Source: Balanoglossus misakiensis
Lineage: Eukaryota > Hemichordata
Assembly (NCBI GenBank): GCA_040954595.2
Contig: CM082576.2
Location: forward strand, 7,316,001-7,380,000
Direction of reading: 5' to 3'
Length of the DNA stretch: 64,000 nt
The position numbers were made by a program, and so were the translations under genes. Below, piece after piece: positions 1-11,400 of this stretch. Positions within the stretch are counted from its first letter, which is position 1. The number at the start of each line of letters is the position of its first letter. The notes under the pieces are model-generated. The model was given only the letters and a program-made list of their open reading frames with translations, searched no databases and was not told the origin of the DNA.

Positions 1-624
1 ACAATTTCTTCGGTAGTCTTTGGCTGCCATGCAAAATTCAATGGTTATTGTTCTGAGATTTAGCTCAAGTTCTATAGAACTTTAGGCAAGTTTGATACGA
101 GACCAGAGGAAGATTAAAGGATATGGGGTCATGCAGGGCAGAGGTCATGAAAATGGCTAATTACTCATGCTGAGTTTATAGCAAGGGGCAAGACCATTAT
201 CTGCAGAGCCAAGACTTGGTGAGAAGCACTTCAATTCAGCGTGTAATACAAAAGAGACTCGTACTTTAGTTAAATCATTCATTGTTTGTATTTGTAGATT
301 AACTTTGATCAATTGTTTTTCCCACTACACTTGCCAATTGCCAGTATTTAATACATTAATTCAAAACAATTTGAGAGAGATCTCACAATGAAATATTACA
401 ACTTTGTCTACAGATGTTTAGTTTAACAAATCATGACAAGACAACTCCAATGCTCAGAAATTTCAAATGACATTTTACCGTTTCAAAATTGAGATTAAGT
501 AAACAAAAAAATCAGAATTTATTAAATTAACATTTGGCATCTTAGTTTTAGCTTTAGGGAAAGGTGAATATTTATCATAGTTTCCCCCCATTTTGGTGCG
601 ACAAAAATGTTTTTGTCATTTTAG

Positions 625-701
625 GAGACAGAATTCGAGATCTGTAATGTTTCTCTATGCGACCTGTGCTGACCTTGTCCCGTTTGGGAAGGGCCTCACA
701 G
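625..701 (+). other. Weak candidate exon (plus strand)
   Basis: The segment is bounded by an acceptor-like TTTTAG and a strong donor, CACAG|GTAAGTG. One frame is open across its 77 bases and reads RQNSRSVMFLYATCADLVPF and onward. No neighbouring plus-strand exon in compatible phase was found, and I recognise no family. The minus strand of the same stretch is also open (CEALPKRDKVSTGRIEKHYR and onward), so even the strand is uncertain. Chance is a real possibility at this length. Confidence 0.2.
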
Positions 702-1092
702 GTAAGTGTTGGGATTACTGACAAACATTCATGTACTTATAATATGTAATGCTCATATTTGAGAATTACTCATATTTATACAAACATGTATTTTATGCAA
801 TAAAATAATTTTAACCCAGAGTTTGGCAATCAATGTTTTCTTTCAAGGTGTTTTGGAGGGACAGGCAACTTATACTCATACTCAGTGACCCATTTTTGCT
901 TTTAAAAAGAATATGCCTTGAGCAAAAAAAAAAACAGACAGAAATCTCCCACTTGTGTGAGTAAAATATCACAACACCAGGTGTACATCATAAAAGTGAC
1001 TATTTAACCTACAATGGTACCATAAGCCTTGTATTGTGATGATGCTTGTACATGTATGTTAATTTGTACAATGGCTACGGAATGATTTTTAC

Positions 1093-1201
1093 CTTCCAAA
1101 ATTGCCCCTTCTTCTTGGCTTGTCCCATTCGTCCAAATCCATTGTAGGGATGAAACTTCGGAAGTCCATGGGCTACATCCAAACAATGTTCTAACAATTT
1201 T
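1093..1201 (-). other. Weak candidate exon (minus strand)
   Basis: On the minus strand a 109-base segment lies between an acceptor (CTACCTTTAG) and a donor (AAG|GTAAAA). In one frame it encodes 36 residues, KLLEHCLDVAHGLPKFHPYN followed by a basic tail rich in Gly and Lys, which has protein-like composition. A second frame is also open (IVRTLFGCSPWTSEVSSLQW). I cannot name a family or connect it to another exon. It could belong to a small gene downstream of the Rossmann-RING gene, or to that gene's 3' UTR. Confidence 0.22.
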
Positions 1202-1967
1202 CTAAAGGTAGAACAAGCAGCAAAAGTAATTCTAAACCATATAGAATAATTTTCATGACAGACACTTTAATTTTATCATACCAAGACATGTGGCTAATAA
1301 AACAACACATTTACATATTTACAAATGTCAGAGGTTGGCCGAAGAGGCAGTGGTATAAGATAACTGATAACAAAATTCCTGATAATACAACAGAGAAAAA
1401 ATTACCAGCTCTTCATTTGGTGATGTTCGATGCTTAATATTCTGGTTAAACACAAACCTTCTATGAAAGGCTAGAATTTGGTCTGAGATTAGTAATAAAA
1501 CTGGTGGCAAAACGCCACAAAACAAAAGATTATTAAAGCACACTTTCTTTAACACAAAAAAATGGCCAATCCTGGGCTTGAACAAATTTGTCTGATTCCG
1601 AATAAATATTTTTTTCAGATTATGATCTAGGAGTTAGGTTGAACAAGCATATCTGTATACAATCGTAGTTTTAAAAATTTAGCAGTCATGATTTTTATCA
1701 GAATATTGAAATCTATTAAGCCTGATTTTACGAATGTCACATGTTGGTTACTGGCAGGAAGATGAATGGAATCATCATGATAATAATATCAGAAAAAAAA
1801 AAATTTTCAAGCACATGATATGCACTTTTGGTACATCTTCAATTCACGTTTCAGTGGCATTCAAAACACTGAAAACTATGACCTTTGTCGACCAAGGTCA
1901 GGCAAACTTGATCTACCTTGATCCACAAGTCCTGTTCTGGCCAACAACATCCAATACTGCAGACATC

Positions 1968-4735
1968 CTAGGAGTGGAACACTCGCACAATTTCTGTAAT
2001 GTCTTTACGGCAGATGGGACAGAAATCCTTGCGATTCAGGAGAGATTTGGCACAATCCATGCAAGTGATGAGATGGTGGCAGGGGCACAGAAGACAGTCA
2101 CGTTGACGATCCATACAAATTGCACAGTCATGGTCATTAATGACCGCTTGAGTGAAGAAGAAAGAACAGATGAAATGATACATCACAAATATGGTGTCAG
2201 GACAGTATACTGTCTGAAGACCCCTGGATACTAACCATGGTGAGTAAATGCATCATTTCACAAGGCCATTTCATAATTTCAGTCAAACACTGGTATTAAA
2301 ATTCCAATTCTGGCAAGCTTACCTAGCTCATCATCTTGCGGAGGTGCCACGTTCCCCATGTGACCTAACTGTGGTATACTGACATCTGGGATTCCCATCA
2401 AGCCTCTCTGTCTGCGGATCTGTTCACGTCTTGCTGATGAACAAAAATAACAACAAACAAACACAGGTTAAATAGAAAGTTGATGTTGCTATGTTTACCT
2501 TTCATGCTTGAGATCACATATATATTTGGTGGCATCAATGGTCAGTGTACTTACCCAGTTTTCTTGATTCAATTTGTTGATCTGATAGTATAAGCGGCTC
2601 TCTTCCAGATCGGAAGAATAAGGTCTTGCCCATGTTTTCAAGAAACTGCCTTACTGCATGACAAGGGAGAATATCAAATAAGATAATGTTTTGTTGTTAA
2701 ATATTAAGGTGGACATGGAAACATTTGTGTTTGCCCTCAAGTACAACTTTCAATCATTTCATGCAATGCAGTGCACTTTAAAACCACATACTCATGTTCA
2801 AGTACAAATACAACAACGACAATCATCATCATCATCATTGTTTTCATCATTGTCATCTCCCCCCCCCCCCCCCCCAAAATAAAAAAAAAAAAACGCTAGC
2901 TTGCCTTTTTCTACGTTTTGGGTACTTGTGTATTTTGTGGTTGTGATTTCTACTTCTGGTATTGTATACACCGGGTGAAGAAATCGCAGACCCATGATTC
3001 TCTGTGAAGATAAACCACACAACAAAAACATATTTTCCTTACAAATAAAAAAGATAGGATTAGAAAAATATTTCCATACTCAGTACTGCTTTTAGAAATG
3101 CAAAGAATAATATCATTTGACTAAACAGAAGTCTCACAGTATCAAACACATGATAAGACACACAACACATTTATACAGTCAACTACATGCATGTGTATTT
3201 GGTAGAGGGAGATATCACAATACTTGAAATGATCTATCCATGTACCCTATTATGTACCTCTTTGAATGCTGCTCTTTCTCCCACTTTTTCCATGTCCAAG
3301 TACAGAGTATTGGATGACAGAATGGTTTCCGGATGACACAGGTGGGATATCCCTGGAATAAAGTTGACGTACAATTTTATCTGCCATATTCCACTCTATA
3401 TGTTTTGTGTACAGTGGTTCAGATTCTCAATATTTTGTTCATAAATAAAGTCATATTGTTATCCCATCTGACTTAGAGGTACCGCCTTGGATGCAATACC
3501 AACACACAAACTTTATACATACATGTACATACATTCATTGACCTAAGGTATTCAAAATGGTTAAATGTTATTAGCATTCAAAGCAAACAAGCCCTGGCAT
3601 TGCAATAACGCTCTAATGACAAACCAGCCAATAAACTGACAATGTTTATGTCTTTTGTAGAATGCAGACACCCATTTCCATTATACTTAATGGATTAATA
3701 TAAATCAGAGAAATGCATGACCCTTGAAAGGATAGAGCAAATGAATTTAATCCTCTTAATATTGCCTAAAAGCCATCAATACTCACTCTCAAATAAATCC
3801 TGCTTGATGGCCATGTCATCAATCACAGCTTCAAAGATCCACTCAGCATCACTGACGGTCTCCTCCAGTCGACTCATACAAAGTACTTTGCCCTGGATAT
3901 TAGAATAGAATTATGAGAGTTGAAAGAAAATAATGAGCAAGAAAGTAGGAAGGGGTATTTTACATGTGGAACAAACAACTGAGTGCATGAAAGTTGTCTT
4001 GGCTGAGGAATCACCAACAGCAACCTTACTGCTATAAAGATACTCTGGTTCACTGATACTCCTATGTCAGAGTCATTACCAGGACTGCAGACAGTGTTTC
4101 ATCTGTACGAAGTGCTGGAGGAAGCAAAGCCCAAATGAGCCAACCAATCCATCTGAGAAACATTAACAAACTTTATGGACACTTACAAGAAAATTTGGAT
4201 GAGTCATAAGTCCCTCCTGTTTAAGTTCTTCTTTGTCGTCTTCCAGATTGGCATGAAATGCATCTAATGCAGCCGAATTCTGGTCATAGATCTTGACTCG
4301 ATGACCATGATAGGCCATGTCACCTGAAAAAGAAATATAGGCACTGTTTCATTCAGGTTAGGGTTCATTTGCTGCAAATCATCCCTCCCAGGAGTGATGC
4401 TGTGGAGAAAATGACCCTTGACCCTTGACCCAAACCCTTACCATTGAATACCTTAACCTGTCAACAAACAAATGGGAACATATTTGTAAACAAACAAACA
4501 ACAAACATACTTTTATTATGTTAATTAATAACAACAAACAAGTAGCACACACACATAGTCCTAACCCTGTCCTACACAGAGAGAGAGCTCCTTGTGCTAG
4601 CTGTTTGTTCTATACTACTTATAGCCACCTGGGCCTTGCTCAAGTCAATGACATCTTAGTAACTTCCTTAGACTTATTCTTACCAGCAATTTTGGTACCC
4701 ATCAAACCGCAGCCAATGACAGCTACTCGCACCAT
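1968..4735 (-). CDS. NAD-binding 3-hydroxyacyl-CoA dehydrogenase-like domain fused to a C-terminal RING finger
   Basis: Eight exons in consistent phase give 291 residues: 4735-4684, 4323-4187, 3892-3787, 3352-3258, 3001-2905, 2653-2555, 2433-2323, 2146-1968. The N-terminal part (about 1-190) is a Rossmann fold of the 3HCDH_N type: GCGLMG at 8-13 is the dinucleotide loop, D31 ends strand 2, and GLRFLHPVYTIPEVEI at 134-149 matches the family's GLHFFNPVP...VEV segment. The usual catalytic His of that segment is Arg136 here, and NTSS is NTLY at 113-116. The helical C-terminal dehydrogenase domain is absent. Instead, a basic linker leads to a C3HC4 RING of the IAP/MUL1-like style with ligands C240, C243, C255, H257, C261, C264, C275 and C278, ending in VRVFHS. 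RING domains usually recruit E2 enzymes. A ubiquitin ligase that senses NAD(H) or acyl-CoA is inference. Intron 5 has a GC donor. The gene is divergent from CAMKMT. Confidence 0.9.
2859..2893. repeat. Poly-C and poly-A homopolymer tracts inside an intron
   Basis: A run of 17 C (2859-2875) is followed by AAAAT and 13 A (2881-2893). A TCA microsatellite lies just to the left, at about 2822-2839. The tracts lie in intron 5 of the Rossmann-RING gene, next to its GC donor. Lengths of such runs are error-prone in assemblies. Confidence 0.9.
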
Positions 4736-5448
4736 TTTAAAAACTGGTCAATCCCTGTTCTGGACTGAATATTCACAATCTGGTTGAGCCACAATTGCGT
4801 CACATTGTAACTTGAGCCACCCTCAAAAGCTGCAGTGTTATGATTTACTAGGATATACCCAACGACATCAGGAAGTGATAGAGTAGATACCATTAACCTG
4901 GATAGGGGTTTCGGTTTTTTCTTATCTTTCTGAAATACAATGACTGTTAACACCTAAGTCATACAATACTCATGTATGATTTTGTAGACATATTTTGGAA
5001 CTGTTTCGAAAATGTTTTAAGTCATTAAAAAATGTTCATGTGGCCTATGATGATACTGTACGCTTCGAGTATCATCCCTGCAAAGAATAGTATATCCTTG
5101 ACCCCACGAAAGACCGATTATTCTCAAAACGTTCGTTTGTGAGATGATAAAAGAAAAATCTGCTCGCAAACGAGTGATAATTGACACAAAAGTAAGAAAA
5201 GTGTTATCTCAAAATAATAATGCGTGCATTTTGTCAGGAGAGACTAGTCACAGATTACACAGTGAGCGCCGTTCCGATATGAGCATATTTAAGAGTAACT
5301 TAGGAGGCCCTCTAAGGATTCCCTCTTCATCATCAAGCTTGTAGTACTTTATTCAGCGAAGGTTAGTAGTGTGTGTACGTGTTTAGAGCCTGAGATCCAA
5401 TGCAGCTTGGTCATCAACCGGTCGATCGCTGACAGACAGAGGACTAAC
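4736..5448. promoter_or_regulatory. Shared upstream region between divergent Rossmann-RING and CAMKMT genes
   Basis: These 713 bases separate two start codons that point away from each other, so both promoters and 5' UTRs must lie here or overlap it. I see no convincing TATA box at a standard distance from either start and no large repeat. Shared regulation is an inference from geometry alone. Confidence 0.5.
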
Positions 5449-8400
5449 ATGGCTTCTGGGAGCAAGACATGCCATAGTCTTTCTCCAAGGCGAATGGTGA
5501 TGAGTGCAGCTCGGCAGAGATGGAGGCTACTGGGCCAGGTAATGATGATGCAGTGTATCCTATGCATGCCAGTGGCTGTTCTTCTCTTCCAGTAATTCCA
5601 ACTGACAGACAAGCTAGCTGCAGTGTTGGTGCTCTTACTTAGAACTGATTGTGAAAACTAGATTTCCATTTACAAGTTTGATTTTGTTTTCCCTCAATCT
5701 CTACAAATCGTCTTGTCCACCTTGCATCAGGTAATCGCCAGAAAGCGGGGAAGAGGAACTCGCTCTGGCGAGAACAACTCCGTATCTAAAAGAAGATTCT
5801 CTTCCTACGGCCTGATGACAGCACACCTACTAGAACACAATTCAAACATTGACAGAGATGGTGTCTGGTACGAATACACATGTTCAGAATTTCCACAGTA
5901 TAGGTTGGACATTAGGTGAGTTAATACAAAGTCGTTGCCATGGTAACGGACTACAAAAAACATTGTCATGTCACATATTAAGATAAACATCTATGACATC
6001 TCCCATCACTTATAATAATGAAACTTGATATTATGAGACTGACATCTGGGGAACAAGTGACATTACCGTTGAAAAATAAATCCTTTCTTTCATAGAGATA
6101 ACCTTGCATATTTTAACGGTCTATAAAACTTTGAAAGAAAGTCTATGTGAATTGTACCATTTCCATTACTTCCCTTTGTGCATGTTAGTGTTTAATTAAT
6201 TAAGTAAAATAGTTTGAATGATTGGGTCAATGTTTTCAGCCTAACAATTCTAAACAATTTGACATACTGGTGTGTATACAAGTCTGTGTAATCCAGAAGG
6301 CCGCTTTGCCCTTCTCAATAAAAACAAACATCCGAACAGGGAATGTCAGAAATTCCTGGCTGGTAATAACTTGGGTTGTGCAGATGTAATGTGATACACT
6401 ACAGAAAATATGTAATTGGAAAGTGATCCAAGCACTTACGTTCATTCTGTTGCTATTATCAATGAAGTGCAATTCTATAGTATACAAAGCTCTGTGTAGG
6501 AGAGAGGGAGGGGGTGGGATATTAGAAACTGAGTGGGATGGATAGATGGCTAGAGGAAAAATGTGGCAGATAGGTAAAACGAAAACTGTAGGATGAAATA
6601 TAACAAGTAGATGTTGATTTCTTTTTCCCAGTCTGTAAAAGTCACACTGATCCGTTTCGCCAATCAATGAATTAAATACAGTTGCTTTCTGGCAAGTAAA
6701 AGCACGGAACACTGGAGACCTCTTACAACTGCCGCAAAGGTGAATGATATTCTCCATTGGTTTGTGATATTAAAATGTCAGTGATGTAAAATGTCAGACA
6801 AGCCATCAGTAAATGTTGCGTTAAATGTCACAGAAATACCGTAGGGGTATGGCTTTATTTCACTTTTGAATAATCTATCAACTACACATGGTCTGTAGTG
6901 CTAATCCTGGTGATTTTTATCGACACATTTGGCCAGTGGCAGCTTGCCATTAAATTAAGGTAGTATGCCCCTCAGGGACAGATTTCAGTAAAATGATAAT
7001 TCCCCTAACCTTCTAAATCTTTGCTATATTAAAGCATGTGGGGAGCCCGTTTGAAAACGAAGAAGAAAACTGGGTGTTTAAAGTCTTTTTTCATGAAAAT
7101 CTCTAATTTAAATTTTCTCCATAGACTTAACACAGGGATTGATGGCCATTTTGAATTTCGAATTTGAGACAATTTTGCTCTATCATTCAAGATTTGTTGG
7201 ACAAAAGTATGATAGAGTTAAATAAGTAAAAGATGCTATTTTCAAGAGAACATTGTGAAGAGAAGAAAAATCCACAAAAGCAGATTTGCCATTCCGGTCC
7301 AGGGATCGCGTTAGTGCAGTTTTCTTGCGTTTTCTGTTTGTAATTAGCTCCAGAATGAGATATCTCCCCTGACGCTATGACAGCAGCTGTTTGAAGATGT
7401 TTCGAATCCCTGAAGGAAGGAGATGAATGGTAAATGTAGTAGCTCTCTCATCTCAAAAATCATTGCGTGTTTCCAGATATCTGTGTGAGGGGTTTACTCT
7501 GTAAAGCCCTTGGAATTTGTCAGGTCAGAGGTCAGGATTGGTCCGGCTCTTTTGCAAAGCCAACTATTTTTTTGCAGATTACTTGCATAACTTTATATTC
7601 TGCACATACCATAGTCACATACAACCAATACTAACCAAGTGATGATAATTCTTCTTCTTTTTTGCTAAATTTTGTTTGCTTTTATTTTGTTGTAGATGGT
7701 TAAGGGGGATCGTGCATACATTCTTAGTCAAGCTGATAAAATTTTATCTTCTTGCTTTAAAAATTTGATTTCCTTCACAGGCTTCACTAGGCTCTTGTTG
7801 AATCTGGGTCATGGTGGCTGTAAAGCAAATTCTCCACCTATGCAGATTTTCTGTAAAATAAAGAAATATGTGATAAACTTTTGAAGAGAAATTAAATTAC
7901 GGATTATTTTCATATTGCCGTGTTTCATAGAATCGGCCTCAGTCAGTGGGTTATAACTACATGTAAGCTATGTATGTGTATTTTTGTTTCAGTCAAACCT
8001 GTTTTTCTTTTACCATAGTATGGTAATTTTAAGCTTTTGTGATGAGTGACATTTGAATGTAGTGACATTAGTAACATACATCTAGGGATCATCTGATATG
8101 TCTCTCTTTGTGTTTTATTAAAAGAAACTTAGCTGTAATTTCAATCCATCGTGACAAGTCATGTACAGTGTTTGGGGAGTGAAATAGTAGAGAGAGGTTC
8201 AGAGGTGCAGCTACATACATGCTTGTCTAGGGAGAGGCCAGGCAACTATTTAATGGCTACCTGAAAGTGTAAGTTTCTTTGAAGGGCAGCATCGAATGAC
8301 ATGACAAATGTCTTTCTTGACGCAAAGACTTCACAGCTTCCTGCTCAGTTACGACAGCTCTTTACTCTCCATGCGCTCGCTTTCATCCCAAGCCTGACCA

Positions 8401-11400
8401 GTAACTAAGGGAACATGCGTCGATCCCGCCGAGAGATGTCAGTTTCCATGGCAACGGGGAAAGTTGTTGAGACACTTTGTCGTTCGGTTCCATCTGTGGG
8501 GGATTCATTAGAGGATGGAGAGTCCCCCCGCGAAGAGGGCTGAGATTGCGCGTGATATTTTCATAAATGTCCAGTCATTCAAAAACGTGATTCATTACGG
8601 TAATTGGAATGGCTCGGCAGGGCAGCTGGTTCGATTGAGGAAGAGCAGTCAGTCAGTCAACCAGCATGATGTGGCGCGTCGCAAATAGAAGTCAAGAGCA
8701 GAAAACTGTGGATTCAAAGTACATGTGATCGGATTATTATGCACTCAACTTTCCATTAAAGAAGGGGGGATTATGTGAAGCATTTTTACTTGACTGAATA
8801 TCGTGTTTGTTTGAGCATTGATAGCTGGGTCTTGCAAGCATGCGGAAGCATCCACTCAATTTCGTATCATTTTCTGTCCACTGTAGGGTATAAAAATAAC
8901 CATGACTGAACATTTCATAAAGCCATTTAGAGTGGAACGAGAAACACATCCTTAGGGTTGGGATGTTGTTTTCTCGATAGCTCATCATCTTTGCCGAACC
9001 TCAGGGCATAGTTTCAGCTTCACAAGTGATTGACATGACGTGTTCCGAATGTCAGCATGATATATATATCACAGGTGACCTCCTCAAAGCTAGCCCTTTA
9101 ACCTCTGTACGGTGACAAGGTTATGAGGTTTTAATTCCCAAAAGTCGGGATTTTGTAAAAACGTACATTGCGTTAAAGTTCAGAGAAAGAGCTTCAATGT
9201 TGAAATTTAGATCTTATGTATTAAAGATTTGATTTGATGAAATGTGATTGAAAACTATCCACATGAACAAAGCTGTCTGCATTTTAAACCATAATTTGGC
9301 CTATTTGTTCCGCCATCTTACAGACAATTAACAGGCCCTATTGGTATAGAAGAATTAACAGGATTTAACAACACTGGAAACGTGTGTAAGTAACCATGGA
9401 AACAGCATGACCTTTTTCTTATCAAGTCGCTACACACAAAATTAATTTTGGAATTAATGAAAGTGGCTACCTGTTATAACATTCTGTGTAATCACACTGG
9501 CTATTTGTATTTTTTTTTAATTTTCATCAAGTGTGCGCTTGTAAACTCTGAAATAGCCAATTTTGTTGCAAAATTATTGCTACTAAAAGCAATCTGATCC
9601 TAACTTGAAATTATGCATAACAGTTGTGTAATTCTAATTGCAATGTGACTTGACTCTAACCATTGGCAATGTTTGTCGATAGGTGTGTGGCCCTCAGAAG
9701 AAGTATTAACATATCATTGCCTTAACCGACTAGAATCCTTCAGGTAGGTCACACGTGTTTGGTGAAAAACTAGTATTATTTTGATTTGTAAGTTGTTATT
9801 TCAGATGACAACTTCGAGCACTTGTATATATTTTTAGCTTCCAAAAGTTGGGGTTACTGGAGTTCCTTAACTTGCACTGAAATATGTAATGTGTAAAGAG
9901 GTATCTTGACTAGAGCGATGTCTGGCTCGATGTTTTTGTTGGTGTCTGCTTTTTAGAAAAAAAAACGGCCAACCACTTGTTGCCGCCAAGCACTTGATGA
10001 TTGTCTCTCTGTTCACTCATTTGATTTCAGGGACAAAACTGTGTGTGAGTTAGGAGGAGGCATGACCTGCCTTGCTGGCATAGCGGTAAGTCATCAAAAT
10101 ATCACTTGCATTTTACAGGGTTTCTTTTAGTGAGATGTACGGTATAAACCGTCCCTGACCTTCCCTGGCAGCAAAGGTCATGATGTTTAACAAAAGTAAC
10201 CATTGTTAGGTTCAGTAGTTAGTCGACAGGTGTAGACAGAGCATAGGTTAGATGGAAATTTCTCCCAGATTGGCACCCTAACTACCCATCATACCTAGAC
10301 AATGTGGACACCGCTAAAGATGGGTGGGGTGGGGGGTATAGGGAAACCTCCAATTGCTCATTCAGAAGTCCTCACATATCAAAAGGGTCACCTTTGTCTG
10401 TCACGACCTGTAAATTCACCAGACTGCCGTCAACAACCTGCCCACTGATGTACCCTCTTCAGACGCGCTTTAATTTTGGTTCGCAATCAGTGTGCCGTCA
10501 GATCCGCTGACCAAATTAGCTAACGCCTCAATCAGACCAAGCGATGCATGGCAACAAGCACTCACAGAACCCCTTGTCCAACGTCTGATTGCCTAGACTT
10601 AACGCTAATGTCTCGCACCTCGTTGCATTTCATTTGACAACAGATTGCTGCGTTCTCAGAAGCCAAGGAAGTCTTGCTGACGGATGGAAATGAAACTTCT
10701 GTTGAAAGTATCCTAACAGGGAGGGATTTGGACTGAAAAATGATATTTTTTGCCTGTGTTTGACAGACAGATACTATATGAAATACAGGTTATAAATAAC
10801 TATAAATAAATGCATTTTAAATAACTAAAAATCATTCATTCCCACACAGCTGTTATTAGACTCATCCACAGTGTGGATATACTGGTGGGTAAAACAGTGT
10901 GGTGGTGAAAATTTTTTAAAAACAATCATTGTAAATGTATTATCCTTAAGAGGTTTTTCAACAGATGTTAGACATATTACACAACGGAATCAAAGCCTGT
11001 TTGGACCAACAGTTGTGAAAACCAGGTAAGTACATGTCAGTCAAATTTGCACATCGGAGTCAGATGTGTACTGGTCCACAACTGAATAGATGACATGATG
11101 TAATAATTCTATTGATCCAAGTGTTTTCAACAGTTCACAACAGGACTGTATGTTTGAAATGGAAGAAAAGGTGCCATCTGTGTTTGAAAAATGAAGTTTC
11201 ATAATATTTTGGTATTTTAAAAATGTTTTCCTGGACTTAATAGCAGTGTTGTATATGTATCCATTGCAGTGTTGTCAAATGGGATCGAGATGACAAGTAC
11301 ATAAATCTTGCCGGACGCTTTGATCACGTTATCTGCAGTGACTGGTATGTAATCAAGGATTGGTCTTACAAGATTTGAATTTCAAGTTCTGTCTCTGTAG

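Larger units (their letters stand above)
1..1967. other. Intergenic region left of the Rossmann-RING gene
   Basis: This AT-rich stretch contains no gene that I can assemble. It should include the 3' UTR of the minus-strand gene that ends at 1968. I found no AATAAA on the minus strand close downstream of that stop. Two short splice-bounded open segments, at 625-701 on plus and 1093-1201 on minus, are listed separately as weak candidates. The remainder has stop codons in all frames and no repeat that I recognise. Confidence 0.5.

Noticed and set aside
6236-6757. 173-residue open frame inside CAMKMT intron 2
   Set aside because: No family resemblance and no splice or promoter context; the composition looks like AT-rich non-coding sequence.
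8620-8640. tRNA B-box-like GGTTCGATTG
   Set aside because: No matching A box or cloverleaf could be built around it.
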